Origin: Tetradesmus obliquus
Taxonomy: Eukaryota > Chlorophyta > Chlorophyceae > Sphaeropleales > Scenedesmaceae
Length of the DNA: 64,000 nt
Reading direction: 5' to 3'
Assembly (NCBI GenBank): GCA_030272155.1
Contig: CP126201.1
Coordinates: 4,004,501 to 4,068,500 of the forward strand
In this document: positions 23,190 to 40,791 of the stretch, piece after piece
Position numbering within the stretch: the first letter of the stretch is position 1
Layout of the letters: each line of letters opens with the position of its first letter
Made by a program: the position numbers and the translations under genes
Notes under the pieces: generated by a model
Told to the model about the DNA's origin: nothing
The model's database searches: none
The model's input: only the letters and a program-made list of their open reading frames with translations

Positions 23190-26100
23190 TCACGCGTCAT
23201 CAAACTTGTATCCCATGCTGCTCAGCGCAAGCTGTGCAGCAGCCTGGTACACAACTGCTTCCGCAAACTGAGCTTCATCCATACCCGGCCGCAAAGCCAG
23301 CTTGCCGCGCCGGAACACCACGATGCCGGACGGCAGCGACACACCCACAGCTGCAGCGTCGCCGCCGGCAGCTGCTAGCTGCTGCTCGTACGCGTCCCTG
23401 CAGCACGCACACATGAGCACACACAGCAACTGTGAGCGGCAAGGAGTGGATGACGCGCCAGGTAACAGGCGACACATTTGTGTATGCGTTCATGAATGTT
23501 GTTTGCAGTCACAATGCACCTCAACGTCGCAGCAAGCCCAAAGCAAAAGCACAGCTTCCACAGCCACTTCATGCACATACTTATATCCAGACGCTCCTAT
23601 TCCTCACTGGATCTGCACATCGATCTGGCCGCTCTGCATGGCTCCCATGTTGATGGCCAGCACAATACACCCCCACGCACCCCAACCTTGTAGCAGCAAG
23701 CCTATTGCAACAGCACGGATCGCACAGCCAGTTCTTGCTGTTTGTCCAAAAGCATCACAATCGCTGTGTGTACAATCACATTCGCTGTTTGTATTGACCC
23801 CACTTGCGTCATGACAAAAAACTACATACCCTCCCACTCATTGGATCTGCGCCTCAATCTGCCCGCTCTGCATGGCGCCCATGTTGAGGTTGTGCCCAGC
23901 ACAATGCACCCCATGCACCCCAACTTGTAGCAAGCCTATTGCAACAGCACGGATTGCATAGCCAGTTCTTGCCCAAAGGCATCACATTTGCTGTTTGTAA
24001 CGAGCCAGAAGGATTCCAACCCCCTAGTGAAAAATAAGCTATCAACCCTCCCACTCACCGGATCTGTGCCTCGATCTGGCCGCTCTGCATGGCTCCCATG
24101 TTGAGCACTGCGCCCTGCATCTGCTGCCACTGCCGCATCACGCTGAGGCAGCGCATGCAGTCGTGCCGGTCCTCAAATGTCAGCACGCGCACATCTTTGA
24201 CCGCAGGGTTCAGCGACACATCCATCTGCACAAACCCTACGGAGCCGTCAGGGTACTTGATGCTGGGCATGTACAGGGCCTGGTAGCGCTCCTGCCACCA
24301 CGCCTCCTTGTTGCTGCTGCTGCTGCTGCTGCCGGGTATACTGCTGCCGGATACACCGCTGCTGCTGCTGTCTTGCTGATCTGCTGGCTCACCAGCCATC
24401 TGCTCTGCTGCTGCTCTCAAGGCATCTTTCACCAGCAGCTGCCGCTCCATCGGATCCCGTGTCACTTTCTTGGGCCGCTTCACACCCAACTTCCTACTGA
24501 AGATCTTGGCACCATCTTCAGTGAAGACTGCATCTTCCTCACTGCCTGCCGTGAACTCTGCAGGAACTGCTGCTGCTGCTGCGTCTGCCTGAGGATCCTC
24601 ATCACGGCGGCCGACAGCAGCAGCGGCAGCAGAACCTGCAGCAGCTGCGGCCCGAGGTTGCACAGCAGCACTTCTGCTGCTATTGTTGCTGCTGCTGCTG
24701 GAGGTAGAGCCAGACTGCTGCTGCTGCTGCTGCTGCTGCTGACTTGGCATCAGCTTGCTGCTGTCTTTTACAAGGGCAGCATTAGCTGACTTGATGCGCC
24801 TGTTGTCTGCCCAAGCACCCCAGGAGCGCTTGCCATCACCACCGCTGCTGCTGCTACTGCTGCTGCTTGCACTTGCTTGTGCTGCTGTTGGGTTGCTGCT
24901 GGTGCTGCCACTGCTGCTGGACACAACCTCTGCTTCTATGACAGGGGCAGACTGCTGCTGCCTACCCCTGCTGCTGTTGGGTTGCTGCTGCTGCTCCTGC
25001 AGTGCAGCTGAGAGCATGTCTGCCACTCTGCTGTCTGGCTGCTGCAGCTGCACGCCTGCTGCTGCTGCTACCTGCTGCATCTGCTGCTGAATACTAGTGA
25101 TACCTGCAGCAGCGGCAAAGCAGAATGATGTAAGCGTGGCCGGCAGCAGGTCAGTCTAATGTAGCAAGCCATTGGCATGTCGCAATGTTCAAAACGCTGC
25201 AAGCTACAGGTCAGCAGGCAGATATGCACACCCATCTGGACATGAGTGATTCTTCTTTGCTGTATTTACCGTATTGCTCCTAATTATCACCGGAAAAAAG
25301 TTATTTGGGCCTTTCCGGTGATTGACTTAAAAAACCAAACAATACGTGTGCGGCTTCCGGTGATATTTAATTTTAACCTCGGAAAATGTTGCTTAGCCTC
25401 ATTTTTCGCTCAGATCGCTTTCGATAACGCTGTATACGCTTATATTTAGATCCTAAAGCATCTAATCGCAACTGGAAGCGGTAGTCGCCGGTTTGCTTGC
25501 CGTGCGTGAAGCCGAGCATCAGCAGAAAGAATCCGAAAGGCTAGCTGCAGATCGAGAGCTGTCGAGGCTGGAGCCAGCGCGGCTGCAGCTCCTAGGAAGA
25601 AAATTAGGCAGGCCTCCTAGCAGCGGGAAGTGTCAGAAAGCAGCAGCAGCTGCAGCACCAGCTGTCCCTGCTGCAGCAGAGGCAGCGCACAGCAGGAGCA
25701 GCAGCAACAACAGGCCTGGTCCTAGGACCAGGATGATGCTAAGCAGGATTATGCTAAGCATGCACTGCATGTTGCACTGCCTGTTGTGCTGGTGCATCCT
25801 GCAGTTGAGCCCCTCGGCAATATTATTTTAAAACACATATGCCAGTGCCGGTGATATTAAAAAACACCCCAAAAAAGCCACGCGGGCTTCCGGTGATATT
25901 TATTATATTCAAAAAAATCCTGCCGGCTTCCGGTGATATTTAATAGAGGTGAACATTTGGAGCATTACGGTGGCTGCCAGCAGGGATGCAACACTCTTAT
26001 TTGCAACAGTATGTGTACCTGACAAGTTATGGGCTAAGAGGCTCAGCATGTGTGCGCAGCTCTGTGCTGCACTACGGCTCACCTTGCAGCAGCTGCTGCA

Positions 26101-26355
26101 TCTGGTCACCCAGCTGAAGAGCAGCAGCAGCTGCGTTGCCAACCCCTTGCTGCTGCTGCTGCCGCTGCCGCAGTACTATCTCTGCCTCTCGCTGCAGCTG
26201 CTGCAGCTGCTGCTGCATGCTGCCCAGCACCCCAGCAGCAGCAGCACCAGACAGTCCTGAGCCGCTTCTCCTGCTGCTGACAGCACGCTTGCTGGCACTA
26301 CTGCTGCTGCTGCTGCTGTCACCAGCAGCTGCGCTTCTCTCTGCCCTGCTGCTGC

Positions 26356-26405
<50 letters not shown>

Positions 26406-26807
26406 AAGAATTTGGCTGCCACTGCATCTGCCAAATCTTCAGTGCCAACTGCCACCCCATCAGCAGCAGCTGCAGCAGCAATGGCAGTAGGGGACGGCGT
26501 CTCAAGCATATCCTCACCCTCTGCTGCTGCTGTGCCCAGCACACGCGCATATGCTGCTTCTAAGGCCTCAGGAGTTAGCCCTGGCTGCTGCTGCTTCAAT
26601 GCCTGGTAATCCGCAAGTAGGTCCTCTATGCTGTCATCTTTGTACGCTGCGTCATCATAACCTTCTGTGTCATTAACACTGTCATTATCAAAACTAGGAC
26701 TGTCATCCAGCAGCTGCTCCTCTGCTGCAGCCTCATCACCAGCAGCCTCAGCTGCAGTAGCTGCTGCAGCAGCATGCGCTGCTCCTGCCTCTTCATCCGG
26801 CACCTTG

Positions 26808-26863
<56 letters not shown>

Positions 26864-27181
26864 AACCGCATCCCTAGCTACGCTGCTGCTGCTGCTGCTG
26901 CCGCCCAGGCTCACTGGTACTGCTGCTGCTCCTGCAGCCATCAGATCTGCCAGTGCCCCTGCTGACGAGGACTGGCCAGGTGATGACGTCAGCACCAGCC
27001 TGTCACCAAAATCGTCATTTTGACCAAAGTCAAACAGCGGCAGCTCAGTGCTGATCGGAGTAAAGCCGCCAGCTGCTGCTGCTGGAGGTGCTGCTGCTTC
27101 CTGCAGGTCCAACTGTTGCTCCTGCTGCTGCTGCTGTTGCTCTGGTTGCCGCATTGGTTGCACTGGCTCAGCAACAGCCTC

Positions 27182-27215
<34 letters not shown>

Positions 27216-27928
27216 CAGAGCTGCTGCACCAGCAGTGCTTCAAGCTGAGGTCCAATCAAGCCCTCATCATGCTTGATCAGGCCCTGCGGCATAACCTCTA
27301 AACCCACGCTCTGAACCGCCGCAAGATCCTCCAGATACCAGGGTTTTGCTGTCACCACTGAACCCCGGAACATGCGCTTTGCAGAGTCTGGAGTGGCCTT
27401 GCCATCTGCTACTGCAGAGGCAGTGAAGCTGTTTTGTAACACGTTACATGCGTACTCAGCATCTGCCTGAGACTCAAATGCAATGAGGTATTGCTGCACC
27501 TGCTGTGGCTGCTGCTTTGATGAGCTGGCTTCCTCTGTAGTGACAGCTGTAGGATGTGAGGTTTTGCTGCCTGATCCAGCTGTGGTTTTGGCAGGCAGCT
27601 GAACCCTGGGCAGAAGCCCAGCACGTGCACCGAAGTTGAGGTAGTACACCTTCTCAAGTGACAGCCACCAGCCTGATGGCAGCTGCTGTTGCTGCTGCTG
27701 CTGCTGCTGCTCTGTAGTTACACTAGCAGCTACTTCATGCTCTGCTGCAGAAACGGCACCAGCAGCAGCAGTTGTAGCAGCACTGCTTGTCCTGGAGCCA
27801 GCCACAGCTTTGGCAGCAGCATCTGCCAGCTGGCTTGCTGCTGCTGCCGCTGCTGCTGCAGCATCAACAACCTTCAGCTGCAGGCCACTAAGAAGCCCCA
27901 GGAACTGCTGCACTGGCTGTTGCTGCTG

Positions 27929-27971
<43 letters not shown>

Positions 27972-28486
27972 AGCAACATATGCCGTGCAGCAGCCGCAGC
28001 ACCAGCAGCAAGCAGCACCGCAGGTGCAGCTGCAAGCAGTGCGCCAGGCCGCTGCTGCGGCTGCTGCTGCGGCTGCTGCTGCTGGTGCTGCAGTAGGCCC
28101 TGCTGCATCTGCAGCAGCTGCTGCGGCTGTAGCTGCAACACTGGACCTGCTGCTGCTGCTGCCTCAGGGACTTGCTGCTGCTGAGCCTTCTTGTGACGGC
28201 CAAACCATGACTTCTTACCGCTGCTGCTGCTGCTGCTGCTGCCACTGTCCTGCCTATGTTTGCTTTCAGCCTGGGTTGCTGCTGCAGCTGCCGCAAAAGG
28301 GATTGCAGCATGTTGCTGTGCCTCTGGCGATGACAGGTGTGCTGTTTGTAAGCTGGCTAGGGGCCTGCTGCTGCTGCGGCTGCTGCTGCTGCGCCATGGC
28401 CTTCTGGTGTAAACATATGGCCTCACTGGCACCTGCAGGAGTTTACAAGTTGTGTTGGCGTAGTCCAGGCATGGTAATGGGGGCAT
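23190..28486 (-). CDS. Large low-complexity protein, possibly with DUF3110-like modules, 1218 aa
   Basis: Exons 28486-26083, 25103-24059 and 23397-23190 join in phase. The N-terminus (RPYVYTRRPWRSSSSRSSS) resembles an organelle presequence. Long Gln, Ser and Ala runs separate short conserved-looking blocks: LEKVYYLNFGARAGLLP and YLIAFESQADAEYACNVLQ (about 280-360), KPWYLEDLAAVQSVGLEVMPQG, KRPKKVTRDPMERQ, VRVLTFEDRHDCMRCLSVM (about 1120), and VVFRRGKLALRPGM near the end. The two FE-type blocks resemble DUF3110, a plastid-associated domain of unknown role; that link is tentative. The start is uncertain, because CTCCTGCAG about 54 nt into the frame could be an acceptor from an upstream exon. Two copies of the exon 2 end and one of exon 3 lie in introns or 3' flank. 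Confidence 0.6.
23605..23895 (-). repeat. Two copies of exon 2 end of the low-complexity gene
   Basis: About 23605-23660 and 23840-23890 repeat the exon 2 end (MGAMQSGQIEAQIR becomes QIDVQIQ or QIEAQIQ). They lie downstream of the real donor at 24058. Shared intron text around them (the GCACGGATTGCATAGCCAG-like block) shows that intron was copied too. Confidence 0.75.
25240..25950. mobile_element. AT-rich island with repeated CCGGTGAT motifs, possible non-autonomous transposon
   Basis: This stretch inside intron 1 of the low-complexity gene is markedly AT-richer than its surroundings. CCGGTGAT occurs at 25315, 25357, 25848, 25890 and 25930, and its reverse complement ATCACCGG at 25286. Three copies extend to CTTCCGGTGATATTTA. 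The inverted copy near the left edge and direct copies near the right edge suggest terminal or subterminal repeats. A 112-codon plus frame between them (25493-25831, Glu/Arg-rich, then Ala-rich) matches no transposase I recognise. I could not fix a target-site duplication. Confidence 0.4.
26353..28000 (-). repeat. Coding CAG-type triplet runs (polyGln, polySer, polyAla)
   Basis: Long pure CTG runs on the plus strand (about 26353-26402, 26809-26862 and 27927-27970) are CAG, AGC or GCA in the transcript. They encode runs of up to about 18 Gln and similar Ser runs in the 1218-aa protein. The reading frame survives them all. Confidence 0.85.
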
Positions 28487-31400
28487 TGACCTTTTAATAA
28501 AGCAGCCTGACGCTGCTGGTACCCGCTGGCTGTTGTGACAGCTGGCACGCAGCAGAGACGATCCAAAGCTGCAAATACCAAGACTATTAGGAGCTGCAGT
28601 ACATGTGTGCGAAAACAGCCGTGTCAGCGCTCACCAAGAGAGGCTTGGATACTAAGCAGCAGCAGCTGCTGCTGCAGCCTAAAGGTAGTGCGGCTGTGAG
28701 CTGCATGCGCTATCTACGTGCACAGATCAAACTATGTATAGCAAAATAAGGTTATAAAGTAGCAATGAGCCAGCGAGGTGTCGAGAAAGGTCACCTGCAG
28801 CCTGCCAAAGGACGATCGGGAAGTTGATGCATATACAACCAAAAGCACTTCGTTTTTGCGTTTGTTGCTTTATGCTTCCGTACAGTTGAGAACGAAACAG
28901 GTGGGGTACTGACGAGTCACTCGCCCCGCTCTACAGATGTGGGCGCAACATAGACACCGCGTGGCGCTCTGCTGATGTATGTCCTCACAGGTCACGCATT
29001 AAACATTTTCAAGCAGTAAGAAGCTCACTTAGTGCTGCTAAGTGCTCTGCTAGGAAGCGTTGCCAGCAAAACCACAAGGGTTGCTGTCTCAGGCTTCAAA
29101 GCGTTCAGCAGACAAATATCTGCTGGCAGTACCATCACCATCGGGATTGAGACAGAGTCGAGGCTTTGAGCTGGTGATTTCAATTACAGGGCAAGACCAG
29201 CGAACTGTGTGAGTGCGCAATAGGCACTGTGCAGACTGACCATGCCCAACAGATACAGCACCTGACTGGCTGTCAGGCAAACAAACTGGTACAACCATAG
29301 CGCAGAGCAATTTCTGTCTGCACGTAAATGTAACACAACCATATGCAACAACGCTTTTCTTCTTCATGATGACCTCTCTTGCACACTATCTAGATCTATC
29401 TAGATAGGTGGCACCTAGCAGAGTGCACATGCTCATGTGGTGCAGCATGACCACTCGGGTGTACAGACGCACTCGATGCACATGCGCTGTTGGATCAACA
29501 ACAAATCCGGCACTGATACGCCTGTGCGCACTACAGCGCACGCACAGGGCACAGTGAAATGGGCTACATGCAGCATGCACGCAACATGCTGTGGCACACC
29601 ATGTGAAGCTTCCAAGAGCAGCCTGAGTTGCTTGCTGCCAACCGTACACACACGCTGCACAGCAGAACAGTATGCAGCCTGCCTGCGCACACCGCAAACC
29701 AGGAACACCAATTTAACCTAAGACTGTAAGCCTGAGATAAATATGCAACACCGTACGATGCGATAGTAAACAAAAGCTGTCCCTAAAGGTAGAGTAGCAC
29801 CAAGTGAAGCTCGTCACTGTGCATCTGCACCAATCCAACTTCTTCACAGTCCTCCTGCAACGCCCTCAAACCACCAGAATACTGTGCTGCATAGCAGTGG
29901 CCGGATGCCACTGTTTACTCAGCCAGCTTTTGAAGCATCACACAAGATAAGGACGCTCACCGCCGCCGCAGCAGCAGCAACAAGCCGATTGTAACAGCCA
30001 GAGCTGTAGCACGGCCGGGCGGCCTTCACCCGCAACAGCAGTGAACTCTCTTTTCCAACACAGGTGCCAGCAGAGCATGCGTGCAGATGCCGCATGCTGC
30101 TGCTCGCGCGGCAACAACACAAGAAGCCCAGCACCAGACCCATGCACACGCACCAGCTCTGCAGCTGATGCAGCTGTGTGCTATGATATGACACCACATT
30201 CAAACAGCCCGCTGTTGACACCATGTTGAGAACCAGAAACTGACCAGATGCAAGCACACAGCGCCGGCGCAACAGCAGCTGGATGCGAAGTGCCACATTC
30301 TGTGTGCACTTCTGGCAGCCCATCGTGCAGATGAAGAAACACGCAAAAGCTTGCACCTTTTGACTTTTTGGCAACCATGGAGACCAGCAAGGCATGTCAC
30401 ACCGGGTCACGCCAGATCAGCATGTCCAGCTGCCCACTTTGATTTCGGACCCCGATCCCCTTCCTTCCTTGATATTGCTCAGTCATGCTGATGTCTCACA
30501 GCACTCACATTGCGCATGCAGCAGCACATATCTTTGTGCAGCGACGCCTGTCAAGGTGGCATGGTAGCAAAAAAGCCAGGGACGTTGCGCTAGCGCAGCA
30601 GACCCCAGCAGCAGCAGCAGTAGTTGTGTCAACACCCCCGACCGGGGCATTTGCGTCAAGCAGTGCCCTCGCTAAAACCTGATCACCATCAAACACAACA
30701 CCCTCTTATGAAGAGCAAGCTGGGATGATAGGCTGGAAAGAACTCAACGACTCAGCTAACCGCCACTCTTAATCCTGAGCGCCAAACCACTAGTTGTATG
30801 AAATATCACGGCCAGAAAAGACAGCACAGCCCCAGTAAAGTCAGCCTTAAAGCCAAGGCACTGGTAAAGCAAGCAGCAGCATCCCTCTTGCAGGAAAGAG
30901 GCATGCGGCAGCAAGCAGCAGCAAACGCACCGAGGTTGGCCAGCATGGGAGCACACAGCTCGAGTCCATGACCTGTAAGCCGAGTAAACCCATCCAAAGC
31001 ATGCTGCTTTGGAGGTCTCAGCTCTGCCAACCCCAGTGTAGTCGGTAATGAGCGTAGCAACCCAACACAAGCTGCGAGCGGAGCTCCAGCAGCCGTCTAA
31101 CAATCAATTTGTGGTGTGAAATGCCGCAGCAATCGCTGCAGGCTTGCCCCTCCTCGGAGCGACGCGTGTCACGGCGTCACATCAAATGTACTGTGTGTAT
31201 GCATGCCAACAGCCGCAGCAGGTGGCCAGGCATTGTGGGGCGAGCGTTGCAGTACAGTACGCCTGTTGGTCAACCTCCAAATGATACCCCTGCGCATGCA
31301 TGATAACTAACATATCATGCATGCGCCAAAGGACCTTGCACAACACAAGGCAGTCAGACAAAACCTGATTTGGTAGCACGGCAGTCACTTGCTCCCTCGT

Positions 31401-32375
31401 GCTGGACCACAAGTAAGCCCTAAACTCACAACTGGCGGTATGCTTCAACTTCTTGCCAGCAGCAGAAGCAGCAGCTGCACCTGCAAGGTATGGTCCCTGC
31501 AGATGCTGTTGCTGCTGCTTTGCTGCAGCTCGTGTCACACAACCCAGTCAACTAGCAAAACAACGAAATAAATATCGGCGGAGATACAGCCGTGCCTGAT
31601 TCGGAAGCACTCGTCAAGGATGCGTTGCTGCATCAAGCAACGCAACCAGAGTGACTGCCATAGGCCCGCAACATGCACCCCGCACAGAGCAAAGAGCTGA
31701 ATCAAATATGCGTTATGGCTCCATGCATCGGACATCTCATCGCTGAGACGAAGGCTAGCAGCAGAGCAGCTAGCGTCACACACACACAATAGCCAAGAAC
31801 CCACACACAGAAGCCCACACCAGACACAGGAGTGTTGCGTCCCGGGGTATCATACAGCAGCAGAGTACATCAAACGTAGCGGCACACCCGCTGAGGCAGA
31901 TGTGCGCAGCCCCCTCATGCCTCTTCCCAGTGCACCTCAACTATTGCAGCTATAATAAAGCACGGCCTGTGTGGACGCAGGCCTAGCGCATGATGCCGCA
32001 GTTCACAAGACAGAACATGTGACAGCGCTCGTAGCACCACCTAGCCGCATGAAATGCAGGTTGCAGTATGCAGCGACACCATCCAACCCAACGCAAACCA
32101 CCTGCTATGCCATGCGATGCCCCTCTAGGATGAGACCGCCATGCACCAGTGACACAAAACTTTTTTCTACGATGCGTGGCATGCACATGATGCGGTGTGT
32201 GATGCCGTCCGCTACTGCCACCAACCACAGCTATGGTTAGCAGCAGCAGTGCCAGAACCCAAGTGCTCAAACAACAGTGGTGTACAGGATGCCAGTTCGT
32301 GCATAGATGCGTTCACTCCCATGCGCCAGTGCTCCTGCAGGTTTCCTGCAAGCGTGCCCGCTTTCCTGCAAGCAC
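28487..32375. other. 3.9-kb stretch without a supported gene
   Basis: No family is recognisable on either strand. Minus-strand fragments that look mildly coding are SLPTTLGLAELRPPKQHALDG (30935-31060), followed by a possible donor near 30930, and VLARALLDANAPVGGVDTTT after a possible GATCAG acceptor near 30675. I could not link them to anything. A short minus reading frame around 32110-32215 (DGITHRIMCMPRIVEKSF) is similar in quality. A duplicated palindromic CTATCTAGAT occurs at about 29387-29406. This may be an unrecognised or decayed gene, or plain intergenic DNA. Confidence 0.35.
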
Positions 32376-33970
32376 TTACTGGCATCCCCACCACTTGTCA
32401 TCGTTGCGCTTGCACTTCAGGCCAGCATCGCAGTACACCCCAGGGAACTTCTTGTCCTGGCAGGCATCTGACCCAAAACCGCTGCAGCCAAAGCCCCTGC
32501 CGCCGCACTGCTGGCCCTTTGACAGCAGTTGGCTGCTGCTGCGCGTCGCCACACGCGCCGCGCTCAGATCGCCACGGCCGAAGCGGCGTGCTGCAGCCGC
32601 CGCGCGGGCGTTCGCGCCGCTGCGCTGCACTGACTCCTTAGCAGTGGATCTGGCAGATCCGGATTGTCCAGCCTGGCCAATGCCGCCGACATTGACCTTG
32701 TCTGGTGTCTGGTTTGACTGGCAGTCGTCGCTTGGCAGGCTTGACCGGCACGGCAGCTGGGACTTGCCGGTGCATGTGCCGCTGCTGCAGCAGACGTCGT
32801 CTGTCACTGTGTCACCCAGGATGCTTGTCACCTGGATCTTGGCGCATGGGGCCCATGCCTTGGAGGTATCGCCATGGTACTCCCTGCAGCAGCAGCAGCA
32901 GCAGCAGCAGTGTGCGTGAGACTTTCAGGTACTCACAGCTCATGTGTGCCGCGGCTGCGGCCAGCAAAATATTTATGCATGTTGGACAGGATGCTAGGTT
33001 TGGAGCTGGCATGCAGGCGGATGGAATGCAGTTGTTGCTCCTCGCCGCTGCAACCAAGCCCAGCAGCCGCACAGCTGCTGCTGCTTCCACACCATTCTGC
33101 CTGCTGCTGCTCACCAGTAGTTGTCGATGGTGCCAACCAGGTCCTTCCATGCCCCAGACTCCCAGATACGCACTGACTTCAGCGGCACGCGTGCATTTGC
33201 CACCATCATCTTGCGGTACCAGGGGTTGCCTCCCTGAAACCCAAACCTGAAGCTGCTGCCACCCACAGGGCACTGCACAGGATACCATTCAACCTTCCAC
33301 CTGCCATCGCCGCCCATCTGCTGGTCAAGATCTCCGAATTTGCACTCTGGGCACTGGTCGCAGATGAAGCCAGGCTGCCAGGCTGTGCTCACTGGGTTGC
33401 CGCCTGCGCCCTGGCCAACGCCCCTGTACTTGACACAGAGCCCGCATACGCTGGGGCCTGTGTATTGTGCTGCGTTGATGGCCAGGGGTGTTCCTGCATA
33501 GCCCTTGGAATCGCCAAAGCCGTGGAAGTGGAAGGAGCAGTGGCCGAAGCCGCGCGTGCGGTAGCCTGCATGTTTGCACACAGCAAGGCGGGTAGTTGGT
33601 GAGCGCCAGAGTGAGGGATGGCTGATTGAGGGGAAGTGGGGTGGTCTTGCAGCAGCTGCATGATTGGGTGCTGGTCTGAGCATGCTGGTGAGCTGGACAG
33701 CTCCACTGGTGCCAAGGATGTGCGGCACAGGTGCAACGATTTGAATTGCTGCAGACCTCGACTGCGTCTGTCTGGTGGTTGCATCTGCACTAATGCTGCA
33801 GCAGCTGCTCAACAGCTGTGTTCGCTGCCGCCTTGATGCTCACCGTAGTATGTGGCGTCTCCTGCAAGCAGCTTGTTCATCGAGCCCTGCTCAAAGATGT
33901 TTGCTGCAGTCAAGGTCAACATCGCCCAGAGGGCAACGACTGCCAGAGCTGAACGGACGCTGAACGCCAT
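32376..33970 (-). CDS. Secreted expansin (EXLX-like) with C-terminal CBM1-type module, 361 aa
   Basis: Expansins loosen cell walls without hydrolysis. Exons 33970-33844, 33565-33115 and 32883-32376 are in phase. A signal peptide (about 1-23) precedes the double-psi barrel: GDATYYG, GFGHCSFHFHGF, CGLCVKYRGVG, then CDQCPECKFGDLDQ, whose last Asp fits the key acidic residue of bacterial EXLX1. The second domain follows (GRWKVEWYPVQCPVG, FQGGNPWYRKMMVANARVPLKSV, IDNYW). A Ser/Ala/Arg linker leads to a cysteine-rich C-terminal module (about 313-361: GQQCGGRGFGCSG, CDAGLKC, KWWGC), like fungal CBM1. The stop follows at 32376. The overlapping GTAAGT is a strong donor match, but no credible further exon was found. 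The layout is closer to microbial than to plant expansins. Confidence 0.85.
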
Positions 33971-35299
33971 ATTGATACGTGTTGATCTGTAACAGTGAAA
34001 GAAACAAAGATGATTAGGCTGTGCAGAGGTGAAACGGACTGGGGCTGACTGACTAAGTGCACTCCGGCTCTAGGACGGTGTATGTTGCACAGCGCCGATA
34101 AGAAAGTATGTTTACAGTCTGAGCAGCTGAATGGAGGGCTCAGCAGCCGCATAGGCTCTTGCTGCAAGCAGCAAGATGTATATAGTGGCTTTCAAAGACT
34201 GCTGGTCAGCTCCTGGCCGGCAGAACACCGTAGATAAACGTGCATAGTGCCTTCGACTGATCCACGGCTGTTGTGCTGCCCTAGAAGCGCCTGGGAGTTT
34301 TACTTACCTACAGTGGGTGCCGCGCGCGGACGTAAACGTGGCTGAATTAATGGATCAATTGCAGCATGTTTAGTAGCTTGAGTTTGGAGCGGTCAACACT
34401 GATCAGTTAGGAGGCCTGGTGGGTCCTTGAACTGCACGGGCAGGAGCGCGGACGGTGCGCAGGCAGACCTGGTGACACCAGGCAACCCGGTGTACGCACG
34501 GATGATATGCTTACAAAGAGCAACATTTATTAATTTGCAGCATTAATGGAGCATTACAGTGCAGCACCGACCTGCAGCAGGAAAGTAAGACATGTGCGGG
34601 TGACAGCAACAGATCCTGCAAGCACCTCCCAAAACAGAGTATTCTGGCATGTTAGCATCATGTAACTGTATCACGGGCGCTTCAGCCCTGCCACGTAACC
34701 CTTTCACATGCCCCACGACTGGGACCCCGGGTGTGAAGGCTGCGTGCCGCGTTCACTGATGCAGTAGAGATGAGTTTAAATATCAATGATTAGAACTAAA
34801 AATTTATGCTGCGTCTGTGGGCAGCCGCCCTGAACAGCAGCAATTGCTGCTCTGCGCGAATGGTCGGGCAGCTGTTCGATCTGCTGTTCAGTGCAACTCC
34901 CTGGCACGCGGGGCCCTCCAAGCCGATCCGCGCTGTACCATCCACAAGCCAATTTGCTTCAATGGCTAGCTTTCAAACTTTCTGCTCTCAACATTCTGCG
35001 ATGTGGCATCCACTCTGTCCAGGTGATCCTGCTGCACTTGTCTGATGCACGACCTCAACTCGCACACAGCAGCATTCTTGCAGCGCTGCGGCATGTGATG
35101 TGTGCATATCAAAGCCTGCCTTGTGTACTGCACCGCAGTTCACGCATACAATAGAACTATGACACAGTAACAACAACACCAACGGTACCGTTCTAGGGGG
35201 GCCCTACTGCCAGTAGTCAGACTGGTGTGTTCAACGGCACCGGCACTAGTGGCACTAGTGACGCCACAACAACCTGCACTGCCATACACGATTAAAGCC
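33971..35299. other. Intergenic, promoter side of the expansin gene
   Basis: No coding region is supported. It holds the expansin promoter at the left and the 3' flank of the fumarate-reductase-type gene at the right. Around 34340-34800 the base composition is less GC-rich. Confidence 0.5.
34179..34184 (-). promoter_or_regulatory. Candidate TATA box of the expansin gene
   Basis: TATATA on the minus strand lies about 209 bp upstream of the expansin start codon. Position and sequence fit a core promoter element; nothing else supports it. Confidence 0.3.
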
Positions 35300-40514
<5,215 letters not shown>

Positions 40515-40791
40515 CGTATGTTGTTACACAACTGGTGAGACCGTAGCCACGTTTCTATGGGGCCATGCATCACATGGGGCGTCAGCAGATGACCAGGGTT
40601 CTGGCCTGGGCGACGCAAGTGTGTCACCCAGAGTTCAAAAGGCTTCGAGTTCTCTTTGTCCAAAATTGGTCCGATGATATCACCCTATTCGGGACATCGC
40701 AATTAAACCCAGCACAACGCACTCGGGGCTGGCCGCTGCCTAGCAGGCTGAAGCCACTGCAGCAGCTGCTTGTACCACCACAGCCCGAGGG

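Noticed and set aside
26136..28497. Long plus-strand frames rich in Cys, Leu and Ala
   Set aside because: They are antisense readings of CAG-type runs in the minus-strand 1218-aa gene and have no motif.
32200..32376. A further expansin exon using the GTAAGT donor that overlaps the stop
   Set aside because: Candidate downstream exons soon reach stops and have no family similarity; the cysteine module is already complete.
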